Position numbers and translations under genes: made by a program. Positions 16,528-25,962 of a DNA stretch of 64,000 bases are shown here, piece after piece; within the stretch, counting starts at the first letter, position 1; each line of letters begins with the position of its first letter. The stretch covers positions 372,001 through 436,000 of the forward strand of contig CAWGZM010000001.1 of NCBI GenBank assembly GCA_963827065.1. The letters run 5' to 3'. Source of the DNA: JACVRW01 sp963827065 (GTDB taxonomy: Bacteria; Actinomycetota; Thermoleophilia; Solirubrobacterales; Thermoleophilaceae). The notes beneath the pieces are model-generated. The model had not been told where the DNA came from. It saw only the letters and a program-made list of their open reading frames with translations, and did not search any database.

Positions 16528-17904
16528 ATGACCGAGCCATTCACTGCGCCGAGCTCCCGCGAGGACGTCGAGCGCCACATCCGCGACAACGAGGTCGAGT
16601 TCCTGTTCGCGCAGTTCGTCGACATGCACGGCAAGCCGAGCGCCAAGCTGGTGCCCGCCGCGCACCTCGACGGGCTCCTCAGCGAGGGGGCCGGCTTCGC
16701 GGGCTTCGCGGCCGGCGCCATCGGCCAGCAGCCGAACGACCCCGACATGGCCGCGATGCCCGACATCCGCTCGCTCACCCCGCTGCCGTGGAAGCCGAAT
16801 GTCGCCCGGTTCGCCTGCGACGTGCACGTCGAGGGCGAGGAGTGGCTCTACTGCCCGCGCACCATCCTGCGCCGCCAGCTCGAGCGGGCGCGCTCGCTCG
16901 GTTACGAGTTCATGCTCGGCGCGGAGCTCGAGTACTTCCTCGTGCGCATGAACGACGACGGCTCGATCGAGCTCGCGGACCCGCTCGACACGCTAGACCA
17001 GCCCTGTTACGACATGCGCGCCCTCACGCGCAATCTCGACTTTATGTCGCAGGTCTCGCGCTACGTGACGCAGCTCGGCTGGAACAACTACGCGAACGAC
17101 CACGAGGACGCGAACGGCCAGTTCGAGCAGAACTTCGAGTTCGCTGACGCGCTCACCACCTGCGACCGCGCCATCTTCTTCCGCTACATGGTCGAGTCGC
17201 TCGCCCAGGAGCGCGGGCTGATCGCGACGTTCATGCCGAAGCCCTTCGGTCACCTCACCGGCAACGGGTGCCACTTCCACATGAGCCTCTGGAAGGACGG
17301 CCAGAACATCTTCGAGTGCGACCCGTCGGACGACCCGCGCGGGCTCGGCCTGACCGAGGGGGCGTACGGCTTCATCGGCGGCCTGAAGGCCCACGCGAAG
17401 GCGTACATCGCCTTGACGGCGCCGACGATCAGCTCCTACAAACGGCTCGTCGTCGGTACGCGCAGCGGCTCGAGCTGGGCGCCCGTCTATGTGAGCTATG
17501 GCTACAACAACCGCACTCAGATGCTGCGCATCCCTGCGGCCGGCCGGGTGGAGGACCGCACCGTCGATGGCTCCTGCAACCCCTACCTCGGAGCGGCCGC
17601 GGTCCTGGCCGCCGGCCTCGACGGGATGGAGCGCGGCCTCGACCCAGGCGAGCCGACCACCGAGCTGAACCTGCACGAGCTGACCGAGGAGCGCCGGAAG
17701 GAGCTGGGCGTCGAGCTGCTGCCCGCGAACCTGCTCGACGCCACGCGCGAGCTCGAGGGCTGCGACGTGCTGCGGAAGGCGCTCGGCCACACCGGCCGCG
17801 AGGACTACCTCGACTACTTCGTCAAGACGAAGCGGGACGAGTGGAACGAGTGGCACAACCAGGTCAGCCAGTGGGAGGTCGACCGCTACCTGCAGCTGTT
17901 TTGA
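16528..17904 (+). CDS. glnT: Type III glutamine synthetase / gamma-glutamylmethylamide synthetase-like
   Basis: A 458-residue enzyme of the GlnT/GmaS group, which ligates ammonia or methylamine to glutamate with ATP. EFLFAQFVDMHGKPSAKLVP, GAGFAGFAAGAIGQQPNDPD and VARFACDVHVEGEEWLYCPR resemble this type closely. Glutamine-synthetase metal and ATP motifs include GAELEYFLV, NGQFEQNFEF, GNGCHFHMSLW and RIPAAGRVEDRTVDGSCNPY. It is divergent from the copy 1 amidotransferase set; GmaS plus MgsABC is the arrangement of the N-methylglutamate pathway. Sequence alone cannot separate glutamine from methylamide synthesis. The ATG at 16528 is the first in-frame start after the divergent promoter. Confidence 0.85.
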   Translation: MTEPFTAPSSREDVERHIRDNEVEFLFAQFVDMHGKPSAKLVPAAHLDGLLSEGAGFAGFAAGAIGQQPNDPDMAAMPDIRSLTPLPWKPNVARFACDVHVEGEEWLYCPRTILRRQLERARSLGYEFMLGAELEYFLVRMNDDGSIELADPLDTLDQPCYDMRALTRNLDFMSQVSRYVTQLGWNNYANDHEDANGQFEQNFEFADALTTCDRAIFFRYMVESLAQERGLIATFMPKPFGHLTGNGCHFHMSLWKDGQNIFECDPSDDPRGLGLTEGAYGFIGGLKAHAKAYIALTAPTISSYKRLVVGTRSGSSWAPVYVSYGYNNRTQMLRIPAAGRVEDRTVDGSCNPYLGAAAVLAAGLDGMERGLDPGEPTTELNLHELTEERRKELGVELLPANLLDATRELEGCDVLRKALGHTGREDYLDYFVKTKRDEWNEWHNQVSQWEVDRYLQLF

Positions 17905-17969
17905 TGCCATCTGCGGGGCTCGCGCCCCCCAGGCCCCCCGCGGGCACCGGCCGGCTGCTGGCTGTTGGC

Positions 17970-17985
17970 GGCGCTCAGAAGCGCC
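17970..17985. terminator. Hairpin between convergent glnT and antiporter genes
   Basis: GGCGCT-CAGA-AGCGCC forms a perfect six-base stem with a four-base loop between the glnT stop and the antiporter stop. It may act as a bidirectional terminator. There is no strong T-run, only CTTTCC downstream on the plus strand, so this is tentative. Confidence 0.4.
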
Positions 17986-17995
17986 CCGCTTTCCG

Positions 17996-19250
17996 TTAGG
18001 CGGCCTGTCGCCTGGCAGGTTGCGTCGGGACCGCTCGCGTCCGCGGCTCCAGCAGCCCGAGCCGCCCCGCCAGCCAGGGCGCCGGCAGCGCCTGCAGCAA
18101 TAGCGTCAGCACGATCGCGAGCGCGACCACGCTCGCCAGCACGTCGATGTTCGGCACGCCCAGGCCGGCCAGCACGCCGACCAGAGCGGCGGGGATCACG
18201 CCGGTCTCGCGGGTCCAGCACATGAAGGCGATCTCGTTGCGCTCCCAGGCGCCGCCGCGGTCCGGCAGCACGCAGGCGAGCACGGTGATCGGCCGCGCGA
18301 TGAGCATCAGCACGGCCAGAACGGCGAGGGCGGGCAGCAGGTTGTCGCCGAGGTCGGCGAACGGGATGTTCGCCCCCAGCACGACGAAGACGATCAGCGT
18401 CACGATGTCGGCCAGGTTGAACGCGAACGCGTGCGTGTCGACCTCGTGCGGTGAGTGCATCGCGAGGCCGAGATGCTCCATGTTGCCCACGATCAGCCCG
18501 GCCAGGAACGCGCCGAGGTAGCCGCTGCCGCCGGCGCTGTCGAGCGAGAAGAAGCTGATCGTCACGACGGCGAGCACCGCGATCGCCGAGCTCTCGCGCC
18601 ACACCCCCGAGCGCTGGCTCGCGATCGCCGCCGAGAGCAGGACACCCGCCACGATCCCGATCACGGTCGAGATGCCGAGGTCCACGGCGAACTCGGTCAC
18701 GGGCTCGGCGACCGAGCTCTCGCCGGTGAGCACGATGCCGGCGAGCGCAAGCGCGAGCGCCGCCCCGGTCGGGTCGTTGAACGCCGACTCGGCGATGACG
18801 GTCTGCGCCACCTTCGGCCGCAGCCGCGAGCGGGCGAAGAGCGGGATCAGGATCGCGGGGTCGGTCGGCGAGAGCACGGCGCCCACCAGGAAGGCCGAGG
18901 ACCAGGGCAGGTCGAAGGCGAAGTGAGCGGCGACGCCCACGATGAGCGTCGTGATCACGATGCCCGGGCACGGCGAGCATGCCGAGCGAGATCCAGACCT
19001 TGCGCAGCAGCGGCATCGACAGGGTCAGGCCTCCGTAGAAGAGGATCAGCGACACGCCCAGCGTGAACATCAGCTGCGCCCCGAGCGACTCGAACGGGAC
19101 GTCGACCACGTCGAGCACGGACGGGCCCAGCAGCGCACCGAGCGCCACCAGCAGCAGGATCTCGGGCACCCGCAGGAGCGAGGCGAGCAGACGCGCGACG
19201 AGCGCCGCGATCAGCAGCAGGCTGAGCGTGAGGAGAACGTCGTCGGTCAC
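17996..19250 (-). CDS. CPA1-type sodium(cation)/proton antiporter, split by a one-base frameshift
   Basis: A multi-pass antiporter of the NhaP/CPA1 type. The first part (LLLVALGALLGPSVLDVVDV, LMFTLGVSLILFYGGLTLSM) is read from the ATG at 19250. The rest (SSAFLVGAVLSPTDPA, VIAESAFNDPTGAALALALA, with the essential acidic residue in FND) is read in another frame to the TAA at 17996. Dropping one G from the GGG run at 18963-18965 gives continuous VPGIVITTLIV and a normal protein of about 417 residues. The indel is probably a consensus error. The stop and start of the next minus-strand genes are close, so it follows the sensor gene with a four-base overlap. Confidence 0.85.
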
Positions 19251-19905
19251 GCCTGCGGCGCGCGCCTCTGACGCTCGCCCTCGAGCGCCAGGCGCGCGAG
19301 GTCGCTCGCGGTGAGCAGCAGCAGGACGATCACGACGGCCGCGCCGAGCGCGACGGCGACCAGCCGCCGGCGCACGTCGTCCTGAGCGTCGTCGAAGGCT
19401 GCCTCGGTTGCCGCCGCCTGCTGTGCCTCGTAGGCCGCGAGCCGCTCCGCCGTCCCCGCCGTCTCCTCGAAGATCTCGAGCTCGGGGCCCAGCAGGATCC
19501 GCTTCGTGACCTCCTCGCGCCCGTCCTGCAGCGCGTTCCAGGAGCGCTCGTCCAGACGCATGAAGTCGGCGAAACCGGCCTCGAACTCACGCAGCAGCTG
19601 GCGTTCGCGCGGCTCCGTCAGGCGCTGGTTGGCCTCGCGCAGGTCGCGCCGGAAGTCGGCCACGGACGCTCGAAGAACGTCGGTCGCGAGGCGCCGTCGT
19701 CGTAGCCCCAGGCCGTCTGCCAGCCGTTCACGTCTGTCATGCCGAACTTCAGCTCGAGCGCGAGCGCGCGGTGGGCGGCGCGCTCCTGGACCTCGTCGAA
19801 GCGGTCGTCGAGGGTGTTCTGCCCGTGCAGCGCGACGGCGATCGTCGCGAGCGGCCCCAGCACCGTCAGCGCGATCGCGAGATACAGCTTCGCGCGGATC
19901 GTCAC
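19247..19905 (-). CDS. Two-TM four-helix-bundle sensor-like membrane protein, frameshifted
   Basis: An N-terminal membrane anchor (YLAIALTVLGPLATIAVALH), a periplasmic helical region of about 150 residues (FDEVQERAAHRALALELKFG, ADFRRDLREANQRLTEPRER, FMRLDERSWNALQDGREEV) and a second membrane segment (LVAVALGAAVVIVLLLLTA) with a short basic tail. This is the input module of MCP or histidine-kinase receptors (4HB type) without any output domain. The frame changes near 19665-19680 and the length is two over a multiple of three, consistent with a one-base deletion. It precedes the antiporter with a four-base overlap. A role as a sensor or accessory to the antiporter is inference only. Confidence 0.55.
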
Positions 19906-19928
19906 GGCGCCCAGCCCGCGGCTATAGG

Positions 19929-20154
19929 GTGACCCGCGCCGTGATCCTGTTCGTCGTCATCGGCCAGCTGCCGATCGTTCTGCTGATCGCACTCCTGGTC
20001 ATGTGCTACCTGACGGCGATCGAGCTGCGCAACGAGCCGGATCCGCTCCTGATCAAGGCGTGGTGGGTCCTGCTCGTGTTCCTGACGAACGTCATCGGCT
20101 TCGGCGCCTTCTGGATCTGGCTGACGCATGCGCCGCCGGCGCCGGAGCGCCTGA
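19929..20154 (+). CDS. Small hydrophobic membrane protein, 3' end unresolved
   Basis: From the GTG at 19929 the frame encodes a hydrophobic protein with two membrane segments (AVILFVVIGQLPIVLLIALL and AWWVLLVFLTNVIGFGAFWI) separated by ELRNEPDPLLIK, resembling PLDc_N-type small membrane proteins. There is no stop in this frame before 21923, which would run antisense through the whole PucR-type gene, so the real end must be near 20154. Stops at 20122 and 20152 exist in the next frame, which again hints at an indel. It is divergent from the sensor gene, with only 23 bases between starts. Low confidence in the end. Confidence 0.4.
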
Positions 20155-20162
20155 CGCGGCGC

Positions 20163-21932
20163 TCACGCGCCGGTCTCCTCGCGCACCCGCCGCAGCCGCG
20201 CCACCTTCAGCGCGAGCTCCAGCGAGAGCAGATCCTCCTCGCGCAGGTCGAGCTTCGTGATCTGCTGGATCCGCTCGAGCCGCTGTCTCACCGTGTTGGG
20301 GTGGATGTAGAGCGCGCGGGCGCTCGCCGCCACGCTGCAGCGCGCCGCCAGGTAGCGCTCGAGAGTGTCCACGAGGTTGGCGTTGCGGCCGCGGTCGTAG
20401 TCGATCAGGGCGCTCACGGCCTGGCCATAGCGGTCGCGCGGCGCCTCGTCGAGCTCGAGGTTGACGAGGTAGCGGTAGGCGCCGAGCCGCTCGTAGGAGA
20501 CGGCGCCGCCGGCCGCGGCGAGCGAGCGCGCGATGCGGGCGGCATCGGCCGCTTCGCGCATGCGCCGGCGCGCGCTCCCGGCGCCGCGCTCGGAGTCGCT
20601 GATCCCGATGTCGACCCCCAGCTCGGCCCCGAGCTCCTCGCACGCCAGCCGCAGCCCGTCGGCGGCTCCCTGGTCGAGTGCCGGCAGCGGCACGAGCGCG
20701 CGCAGCGAGTCGTGGCGCGCGTCGAAGAAGGCGCGCCGGTGGAGGCGGCGCAGGCGCGACTGAACCCGCCCGGCGAGGTCCGGCCAGAGCGTCTCCTCCG
20801 CCGCGGGCGCGCGCTCGACGTGGAGGAAGACGTGCGGACGGCTGAGGTCGCAGCGTGCCTCGCCCGCCTTGACCTCCGCGGTCTGTACCGAGCCCGCGGC
20901 GAGCGCCTCGAACATGTCCTTGACGATGTTCTCGGCGGTCAGCCGCTCGATCAGCTCCGCCTTCTTGAGCCCGACGGCGGTCTGGTTCGCAACGGCCCGC
21001 AGCAACTCGGCGTCCTCGTCGCCGAAGGAGCGCCCGCTGAGGCCGCAGCACAGCAGCCCGAGCTGCTCGTCGCCGGCGGTGAGCGGCGCCGCGAGCAGGC
21101 GCTCGCCGCCGGCGGCGTCGCTCGCCGCCGCGTCGCCACGGCGCACCATGTCGAGCAGCAGCGCGGCACGCCCGGGGCGAGGCGTCGTGCCTCCCGGCTC
21201 GGGCGGGTCGGCCGCGGCGAGCACGAGCTCGTCGGCCTCCGGGTCGAGCCGCCAGATCTGACAGGTGTCGGCGCCGAGCAGCTCGCGGGCGCCGCGCGTG
21301 ACGGCGTCGTGCAGGTCCTCGCGGAGCGTGACGGCCGCGAGCGCCTGGCTGAGGCGCGTGAGCGTGGTCAGCGCGTCGACGCGCCGGCGGGTCTCCTCGT
21401 AGAGCTGGGCGTTCTCGATCGCGCCGGCCGCCAGCGACGCCGTGTGCACGAGGAACTTGAGGACGTCGTCGTCGAACTCGCGCGGCGCCTCGGTGTGCAG
21501 GACGACCACCCCGATCACCGCGCCCGAGCGGTACAGGAGCGGCACGGCCACCATCGACTGGAAGCGCTCCTCCTCGAGCTCGGGCACGTACTTCATGCGC
21601 GGGTCCTCCATCGCGCGCTCGCGGATGAACTCGGGCGTGCGCGTGCGCGCGACCCAGCCGGTCAGACCTTCGTCGATGCCCCACTCGAGCTGCCCGACGA
21701 GGTGCGCGTAGGGCGGCGAGGCGGCCTCCAGCACGAGCCGCTCGCCCTTGAGGAAGTAGATGAATGCGGCGTGGCAGCGGGTGGCGTCGGTGGCGATCTC
21801 GATGATGCCTGCGAGCACACGCTCGAGGGCGAGCGAGGAGGAGACGGTCTTGATGACCGCATACAGCGTCTCGTTCTCGCGGCGGACGCGGTCGAGGACG
21901 TCACCGTCGCCGGTGACCGGTGAGACCGTCAA
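20163..21932 (-). CDS. GAF-domain PucR/CdaR-family transcriptional regulator
   Basis: A 589-residue regulator. After a short N-terminus there are two GAF-like sensory domains (about residues 25-190 and 195-345), with LYAVIKTVSSSLALERVLAG and VAVPLLYRSGAVIGVVVLHT in the first. The C-terminus has the PucR helix-turn-helix: LVDTLERYLAARCSVAASAR, ALYIHPNTVRQRLERIQQ. The start is the TTG at 21932 with an AAGGAAGG site at proper spacing. It is divergent from the ammonium transporter operon with about 210 bases between them, so it may control that operon. The ligand is unknown; PucR relatives respond to purine or amine metabolites. Confidence 0.82.
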   Translation of the reverse strand: MTVSPVTGDGDVLDRVRRENETLYAVIKTVSSSLALERVLAGIIEIATDATRCHAAFIYFLKGERLVLEAASPPYAHLVGQLEWGIDEGLTGWVARTRTPEFIRERAMEDPRMKYVPELEEERFQSMVAVPLLYRSGAVIGVVVLHTEAPREFDDDVLKFLVHTASLAAGAIENAQLYEETRRRVDALTTLTRLSQALAAVTLREDLHDAVTRGARELLGADTCQIWRLDPEADELVLAAADPPEPGGTTPRPGRAALLLDMVRRGDAAASDAAGGERLLAAPLTAGDEQLGLLCCGLSGRSFGDEDAELLRAVANQTAVGLKKAELIERLTAENIVKDMFEALAAGSVQTAEVKAGEARCDLSRPHVFLHVERAPAAEETLWPDLAGRVQSRLRRLHRRAFFDARHDSLRALVPLPALDQGAADGLRLACEELGAELGVDIGISDSERGAGSARRRMREAADAARIARSLAAAGGAVSYERLGAYRYLVNLELDEAPRDRYGQAVSALIDYDRGRNANLVDTLERYLAARCSVAASARALYIHPNTVRQRLERIQQITKLDLREEDLLSLELALKVARLRRVREETGA

Positions 21933-21987
21933 GCGAGCCTTCCTTTCCGTCGCCGGGGATCGTAGCCCGGGTGCCCAGGAGTCCATA

Positions 21988-22002
21988 TGTGAGGATCTCA
22001 CA
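21988..22002. promoter_or_regulatory. CRP/FNR-like palindrome between the PucR-type regulator and amt
   Basis: TGTGAGGATCTCACA is a perfect inverted repeat with six-base arms around GAT. It resembles CRP-type sites (TGTGA-N6-TCACA) but has a five-base spacer. It lies 56 bases upstream of the regulator start and 142 bases before amt. A Crp-family protein or the PucR-type regulator itself could bind it. Confidence 0.4.
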
Positions 22003-22143
22003 CTCGTTCAGCCGCAACGCTGTGCGCAGCGAACATTGCGGCTCGACTCTGGCGCGATTACGGTCGCCCGGTCAGGTGACTTGTGACGAGCGTCTCATGA
22101 GGATTGTTTCGCACGGCAGGGGCGGCGAGGCCGGGAGGACTCG

Positions 22144-23584
22144 ATGATCGACTTCTTGATCGCGCAGGTCGACAGCCTGGAGGACGCGGCAAGCGCCGAG
22201 AGCCAGGTTCTCGACAGCGTGATCCTGGGCGAGCAGTTCTACTTCTTCACGGTCGTGCTCATGTGGCTCATCCACGCGGGCTTCATGACCTACGAGGCCG
22301 GCGTGGTGCGGCGCAAGAACGTGCTCGCCACGGCGATGAAGAACATCCTGACGATCGCGGTCGTCACGCCGACCTTCTACTACGTCGGTTGGTGGATCTA
22401 CAACTGCAACCAGCCCGGATTCCCGCCGATCGGCCCCAACTCGAGCGACTTCACCGCGGTCGCATGCCAGGGCGGCATCCCCTGGTCCGACACCTTCGGG
22501 CCGAACCTGACCAACAACATCAACCTGATCTTCTTCCTGGCCTTCCTGCTGTTCTCGTGGACGACGGCCTCGATCATGTCCGGAGCGCTGCTCGAGCGCG
22601 TGCGCCTGTCGGCCTACCTGGTCCTCGCGTGCCTGCTCGGCTCGGTGGTTTGGATCCTCGACGCGGCGTGGGGCTGGAGCGCGGGCGGCTGGCTCACCCT
22701 GCGCTTCGGCTTCCACGACTCGATCGCGTCGGGCGTCGTCCACGGCGTGGCCGGGGCGTTCACGCTCGGGGTCCTGTTCAACCTCGGGCCGCGAATAGGC
22801 AAGTACACCCGGGACGGGCTCGCGCGGGCCTTCCGGCCGCACGACCTGCACCGCACCCTGCTCGGGCTCATGCTGATCTTCACCGGGCTTCTACGCCTTC
22901 TACGGCGCCTGCCTCGTGATCTCGTCGCAGTCGTTCCCGGGCTGGGCGAACATCTACCTGTCGCCGACGACGCTCGGCACGATCACGATGGTGATCACCT
23001 TCGGCTTCGCGGGCGGGTTCACGGGCGGCTACTTCGCCTCGCGCGGCGACCCGTTCTGGACGGTGTCGGGCGGACTCGCCGGAGTGATCGGCGTCTCGGC
23101 GGGGGCGGACGTGTACGCGCCCACGCTGGCCTACCTGCTCGCGATCGTCACCGCCACGCTGGCGGTCTACGCGGGCAACTTCATCGAGAAGAAGATGCGT
23201 GTCGACGATGTGGTCGGCGCGGTGGCGGTGCACGGCTTCTCGGGCTTCCTGGGCGTGTTCTGGGTCGGCGTGTTCGCGGCCGGCTATCCCACCGGGCTGA
23301 ACAACGTCGACAGCTCGTTGTGGGGCCAGCTGATCGGGATAGCGACCTTCCTGCCGCTCGGCTTCCTGTCCGGCTACGCCGCGTCGTTCGTCCTCCGGAA
23401 GCTGAACCTGCTGCGCGTTCCGCCCGAGGTGGAGCTGGCGGGCCTCGACGTGGTCGAGTACGAGCAGGACCTGTACCTGCCGGAGGTGGCCGCGGTGCGC
23501 GAGCACATCATCGAGCCCGATGGCACGCTGGTGGAGGCCGAGGCGATAATCCTCAGCGCCCACGACGAGGTGATACGCCGGTGA
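22144..23584 (+). CDS. amt: Ammonium transporter (Amt/MEP), split by a one-base frameshift
   Basis: An Amt-family channel-like ammonium (or methylammonium) transporter. The first part carries HAGFMTYEAGVVRRKNVLAT, and DSIASGVVHGVAGAF with the conserved Asp and the first pore His. After about 22885 the reading moves one frame into GTITMVITFGFAGGFTGGYF and DDVVGAVAVHGFSGFLGVFW with the second pore His. Removing one G from GGG at 22885-22887 gives continuous FTGFYAFYGACLVISS. A cytoplasmic tail of about 60 residues (VVEYEQDLYLPEVAAVREHI) follows the last membrane helix. The ATG at 22144 follows a GGGAGG site. Two small membrane proteins follow directly. Confidence 0.9.
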
Positions 23585-23600
23585 ACGGAAGGGAGGCGAC

Positions 23601-23927
23601 ATGCCACTCCTGATCGACAGCTCGCCGGATTGCGTCGTACAGCGCGAGGGCGCCACGCCGGCCGACGATTCCCTCGACTTCATCCTCCAGGACCGCTATG
23701 CGGACTGCGCGGGCTTCGGCACCTTCATGCCGGGCTCGACCTATGGCGAGGAGGGAAGCTCGGCCGAGACCCTCTACTACATCCTCACCTGGCTGGGGAT
23801 CATCGTCACGGTCGCGTTCCTGATCGCCTGGATCGTCTACGAGAACCGCCAGCTGATCGGCCACGTTGCCCGCCACAGGCGCCCCGCAGGACCCGACGAC
23901 CCGCCACCGCCGCAGCCCGGCATCTAG
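23601..23927 (+). CDS. Single-pass membrane protein in the amt operon
   Basis: A 108-residue protein, not recognised. Residues 1-55 are acidic and hydrophilic with two cysteines (DCVVQRE, DRYADCAG). One membrane helix spans about residues 60-82 (LYYILTWLGIIVTVAFLIAW), followed by a proline-rich cytoplasmic tail (PAGPDDPPPPQPG). The ATG at 23601 is preceded by GGAAGGGAGG and lies 16 bases after the amt stop. Co-transcription with amt suggests an accessory role, but no known Amt partner such as GlnK is present. Confidence 0.6.
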   Translation: MPLLIDSSPDCVVQREGATPADDSLDFILQDRYADCAGFGTFMPGSTYGEEGSSAETLYYILTWLGIIVTVAFLIAWIVYENRQLIGHVARHRRPAGPDDPPPPQPGI

Positions 23928-23943
23928 GAGACAAGGAGAGACC

Positions 23944-24111
23944 GTGGTCAACGACGGAGGCAGCCGGCACCAGATCGAGTTCCCGCCGAAGCAGACGCAC
24001 GTGAAGGGCTTCGAGCTGGCGATGCTTGCCATCTCGATTCTATGCGTGATCATCGTCCTCGTGGTCGTGCTGTTCACGAGCATCGGGAACGAGTTCCGTC
24101 CAACTCTCTGA
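23944..24111 (+). CDS. 55-residue single-pass membrane peptide in the amt operon
   Basis: A short protein starting at the GTG at 23944 with an AAGGAGAG site upstream. A polar N-terminus (NDGGSRHQIEFPPKQTHVKG) is followed by one membrane helix (ELAMLAISILCVIIVLVVVL). It lies 16 bases after the 108-residue membrane gene. The family is not recognised. The regular spacing and good ribosome site argue that it is real. Confidence 0.55.
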   Translation: MVNDGGSRHQIEFPPKQTHVKGFELAMLAISILCVIIVLVVVLFTSIGNEFRPTL

Positions 24112-24160
24112 GTCCTCTTCGCCCCGCTCCCTGACGGGAGCCACCTGGCCGCGCGTCGCC

Positions 24161-24445
24161 GTGATCGTCGGCGTGCTCGTGCTCGCCTTCTTCGTCGCGC
24201 GCGGCTGCCAGCAGTCTCAGATCAGGATCACAAAGGAACAGGCGATCGCGACGGCCGAGCGCCAGGTGAACTTCGAGCCGCAGCGCACCCAGATCCGGCT
24301 GCTTCGCCAGGGCATCAACTCCCGCCCCTTCTGGATCGTGTCCCTCTCGATTCCGGGCGAGCGCTCGGGCACCTTCAGGCGGCTCGCCACCGTCAAGATC
24401 AGCGCCAACACCGGCAAGGTCGAAGAGGTCAATCGGGACATCTGA
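24161..24445 (+). CDS. Membrane-anchored small protein with PepSY-like domain
   Basis: About 94 residues: an N-terminal hydrophobic segment (VIVGVLVLAFFVARGCQQ), which could be a signal anchor or a lipoprotein-like signal, followed by a globular part (TKEQAIATAERQVNFEPQ ... ATVKISANTGKVEEVNRD) whose pattern fits a PepSY-like fold. Upstream start codons cannot be excluded, since the frame is open to the end of the previous gene. It closes the amt-led plus-strand block and converges on radA. Confidence 0.5.
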   Translation: MIVGVLVLAFFVARGCQQSQIRITKEQAIATAERQVNFEPQRTQIRLLRQGINSRPFWIVSLSIPGERSGTFRRLATVKISANTGKVEEVNRDI

Positions 24446-24459
24446 GCACGCGCCGCGGC

Positions 24460-25825
24460 TCAGGCCGCGACCGCATCCATGCCCGGCGTGCGCCCTGCCG
24501 CCGCCAGCGCCTGGCGCAGCGTGCCGAGACGCTCGCCGGGGTGGATGACCGTCGTGAGGCCGAACTTCCGCGCCTCGGCGAGCCGCCGTTCCGGATGACC
24601 GACGTGGCGCAGTTCCCCGGTCAGCCCGAGCTCACCGAAGGCGGCGAGCGGCTTGTTGCCGCCGAACTGCGTGCCGCTCGCAGCGGACGCGAGCGCCAGC
24701 GCGATCGCGAGGTCCGCGCCCGGCTCGTCCACGCGCACGCCGCCCGCGACGGAGACGAACACGTCGCTGCCGCCGAGCGACACGCCCCCGTGGCGGCTCA
24801 GCACCGCCAGCACGAGCGCGAGCCGGTTGCGATCGACGCCGTTGGCGACGCGCCGCGGCGGCACGAGCTCGCTCGGCGCCACGAGCGCCTGCACCTCGAC
24901 GAGCAGCGGGCCGTGAGCCCTCCATCGAGCAGAGCACGACCGAGCCCGGGGCGCGCGTGGCCTCGGTAACGAAGCGGGCGCTCGCGTCCTCGACCTCGAC
25001 GAGGCCGTGCTCGTGCATCTCGAAGACGCCGACCTCGCTCGTCGAGCCGAAGCGGTTCTTGAGCGCGCGCAGCGTCCGGTAGGTACGCTCGCGCTCGCCT
25101 TCGAACGAGAGCACGCAGTCGACCAGGTGCTCGAGCACCCGCGGGCCGGCGATCGAGCCCTCCTTCGTCACGTGCCCGACCAGGATCACGGCCACGCCGC
25201 GCTCCTTCGCGAGCCGCATCAGGCGGCCCGCCACCTCGCGCACCTGTCCGACCGAGCCAGGGCTGCCGGACATCGCGGGGTCGTAGAGGACCTGCACCGA
25301 GTCGACGACGCAGACGTCGGGTCGCTCGGCGTCGATCGTCGCGAGCACCGCGTCGAGGTCCGTCTCCGCGACGATCGGCACCTTGAGGGCCGCCGCGCCG
25401 AGCCGTTGCGCGCGCAGCTTGACCTGGGCGGCCGACTCCTCCCCCGACACGTAGAGGACGTTGCGGCCGGCCGCGGCGAGGTTGCCGAGCGCGGCGCTCG
25501 TGAGCGTCGACTTGCCGATGCCGGGCGAACCGCCGATGAGGACGAGCGAACCAGGCACGACGCCGCCGCCGAGCACGCGATCGAGCTCGCCGATGCCGGT
25601 GCCGAGCCGCTCGACCCGCGCCGCCTCGACGTCGCTCAGCGCGACCGGCGTGAGCGCGCGGCCGGAGCGCCCGCCGCCCTTGTTGCCGCCTCCGACGCGC
25701 GGCGCCGCGGCGCGCCGCTCCTCGACGAACGTGTTCCACTCTCCGCAGCCGGGGCAGCGCCCATGCCACTTGGGGCTCTCGTGCCCGCACGCGGAGCAGG
25801 CGAAGACGGTGGCCGATCGAGCCAT
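24460..25825 (-). CDS. radA: DNA repair protein RadA/Sms, split by a one-base frameshift
   Basis: RadA promotes branch migration during recombination. From the ATG at 25825 come the C4 zinc finger (CSACGHESPKWHGRCPGCGE), the Walker A box GGSPGIGKST, VDSVQVLYDP, the RadA KNRFGST motif and VVLCSMEGSRP. After about 24910 the frame changes and the Lon-like domain continues (ALVAPSELVPPRRVANGVDR, SVAGGVRVDEPGADLAIALA, FGELGLTGELRHV). The length is one base over a multiple of three, so one extra base at the CCCG run is likely. Fused correctly it would be about 454 residues. It is divergent from the exonuclease gene across a REP palindrome. Confidence 0.9.
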
Positions 25826-25867
25826 GCCGCGAGGCTAAGCGGAGGGCAGGACGGCTTCGCCCCGCGT

Positions 25868-25921
25868 GGGGTCAGGTCTTGCATTCGAGCACCGGAGTGC
25901 GCGAATGCAAGACCTGACCCC
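25868..25921. repeat. REP-type palindrome, copy 1 (intergenic)
   Basis: A 54-bp near-perfect inverted repeat. Perfect 20-base arms start GGGGTCAGGTCTTGCATTCG and end with the reverse complement, and an inner GCAC-CGGA-GTGC stem leaves a four-base loop with one A:G mismatch. It sits between the divergent radA and exonuclease genes. Copy 2 at 29391-29445 shares the arms with one compensated change, as expected of mobile REP or MITE-like elements. No transposase is in the window. Confidence 0.9.
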
Positions 25922-25962
25922 TCTTGCGTTCCGTCCGGCGCGCGCGGTTCGATCGGTGGTTC

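Noticed and set aside
19506..21923. An 805-codon open frame on the plus strand
   Set aside because: Only its 19929-20154 part looks like protein; the rest is antisense to the GAF/PucR regulator with no family features.
22880..22890. Programmed frameshifting in amt
   Set aside because: No slippery heptamer or strong downstream structure is obvious, and five other genes show similar one-base breaks, so consensus error is simpler.
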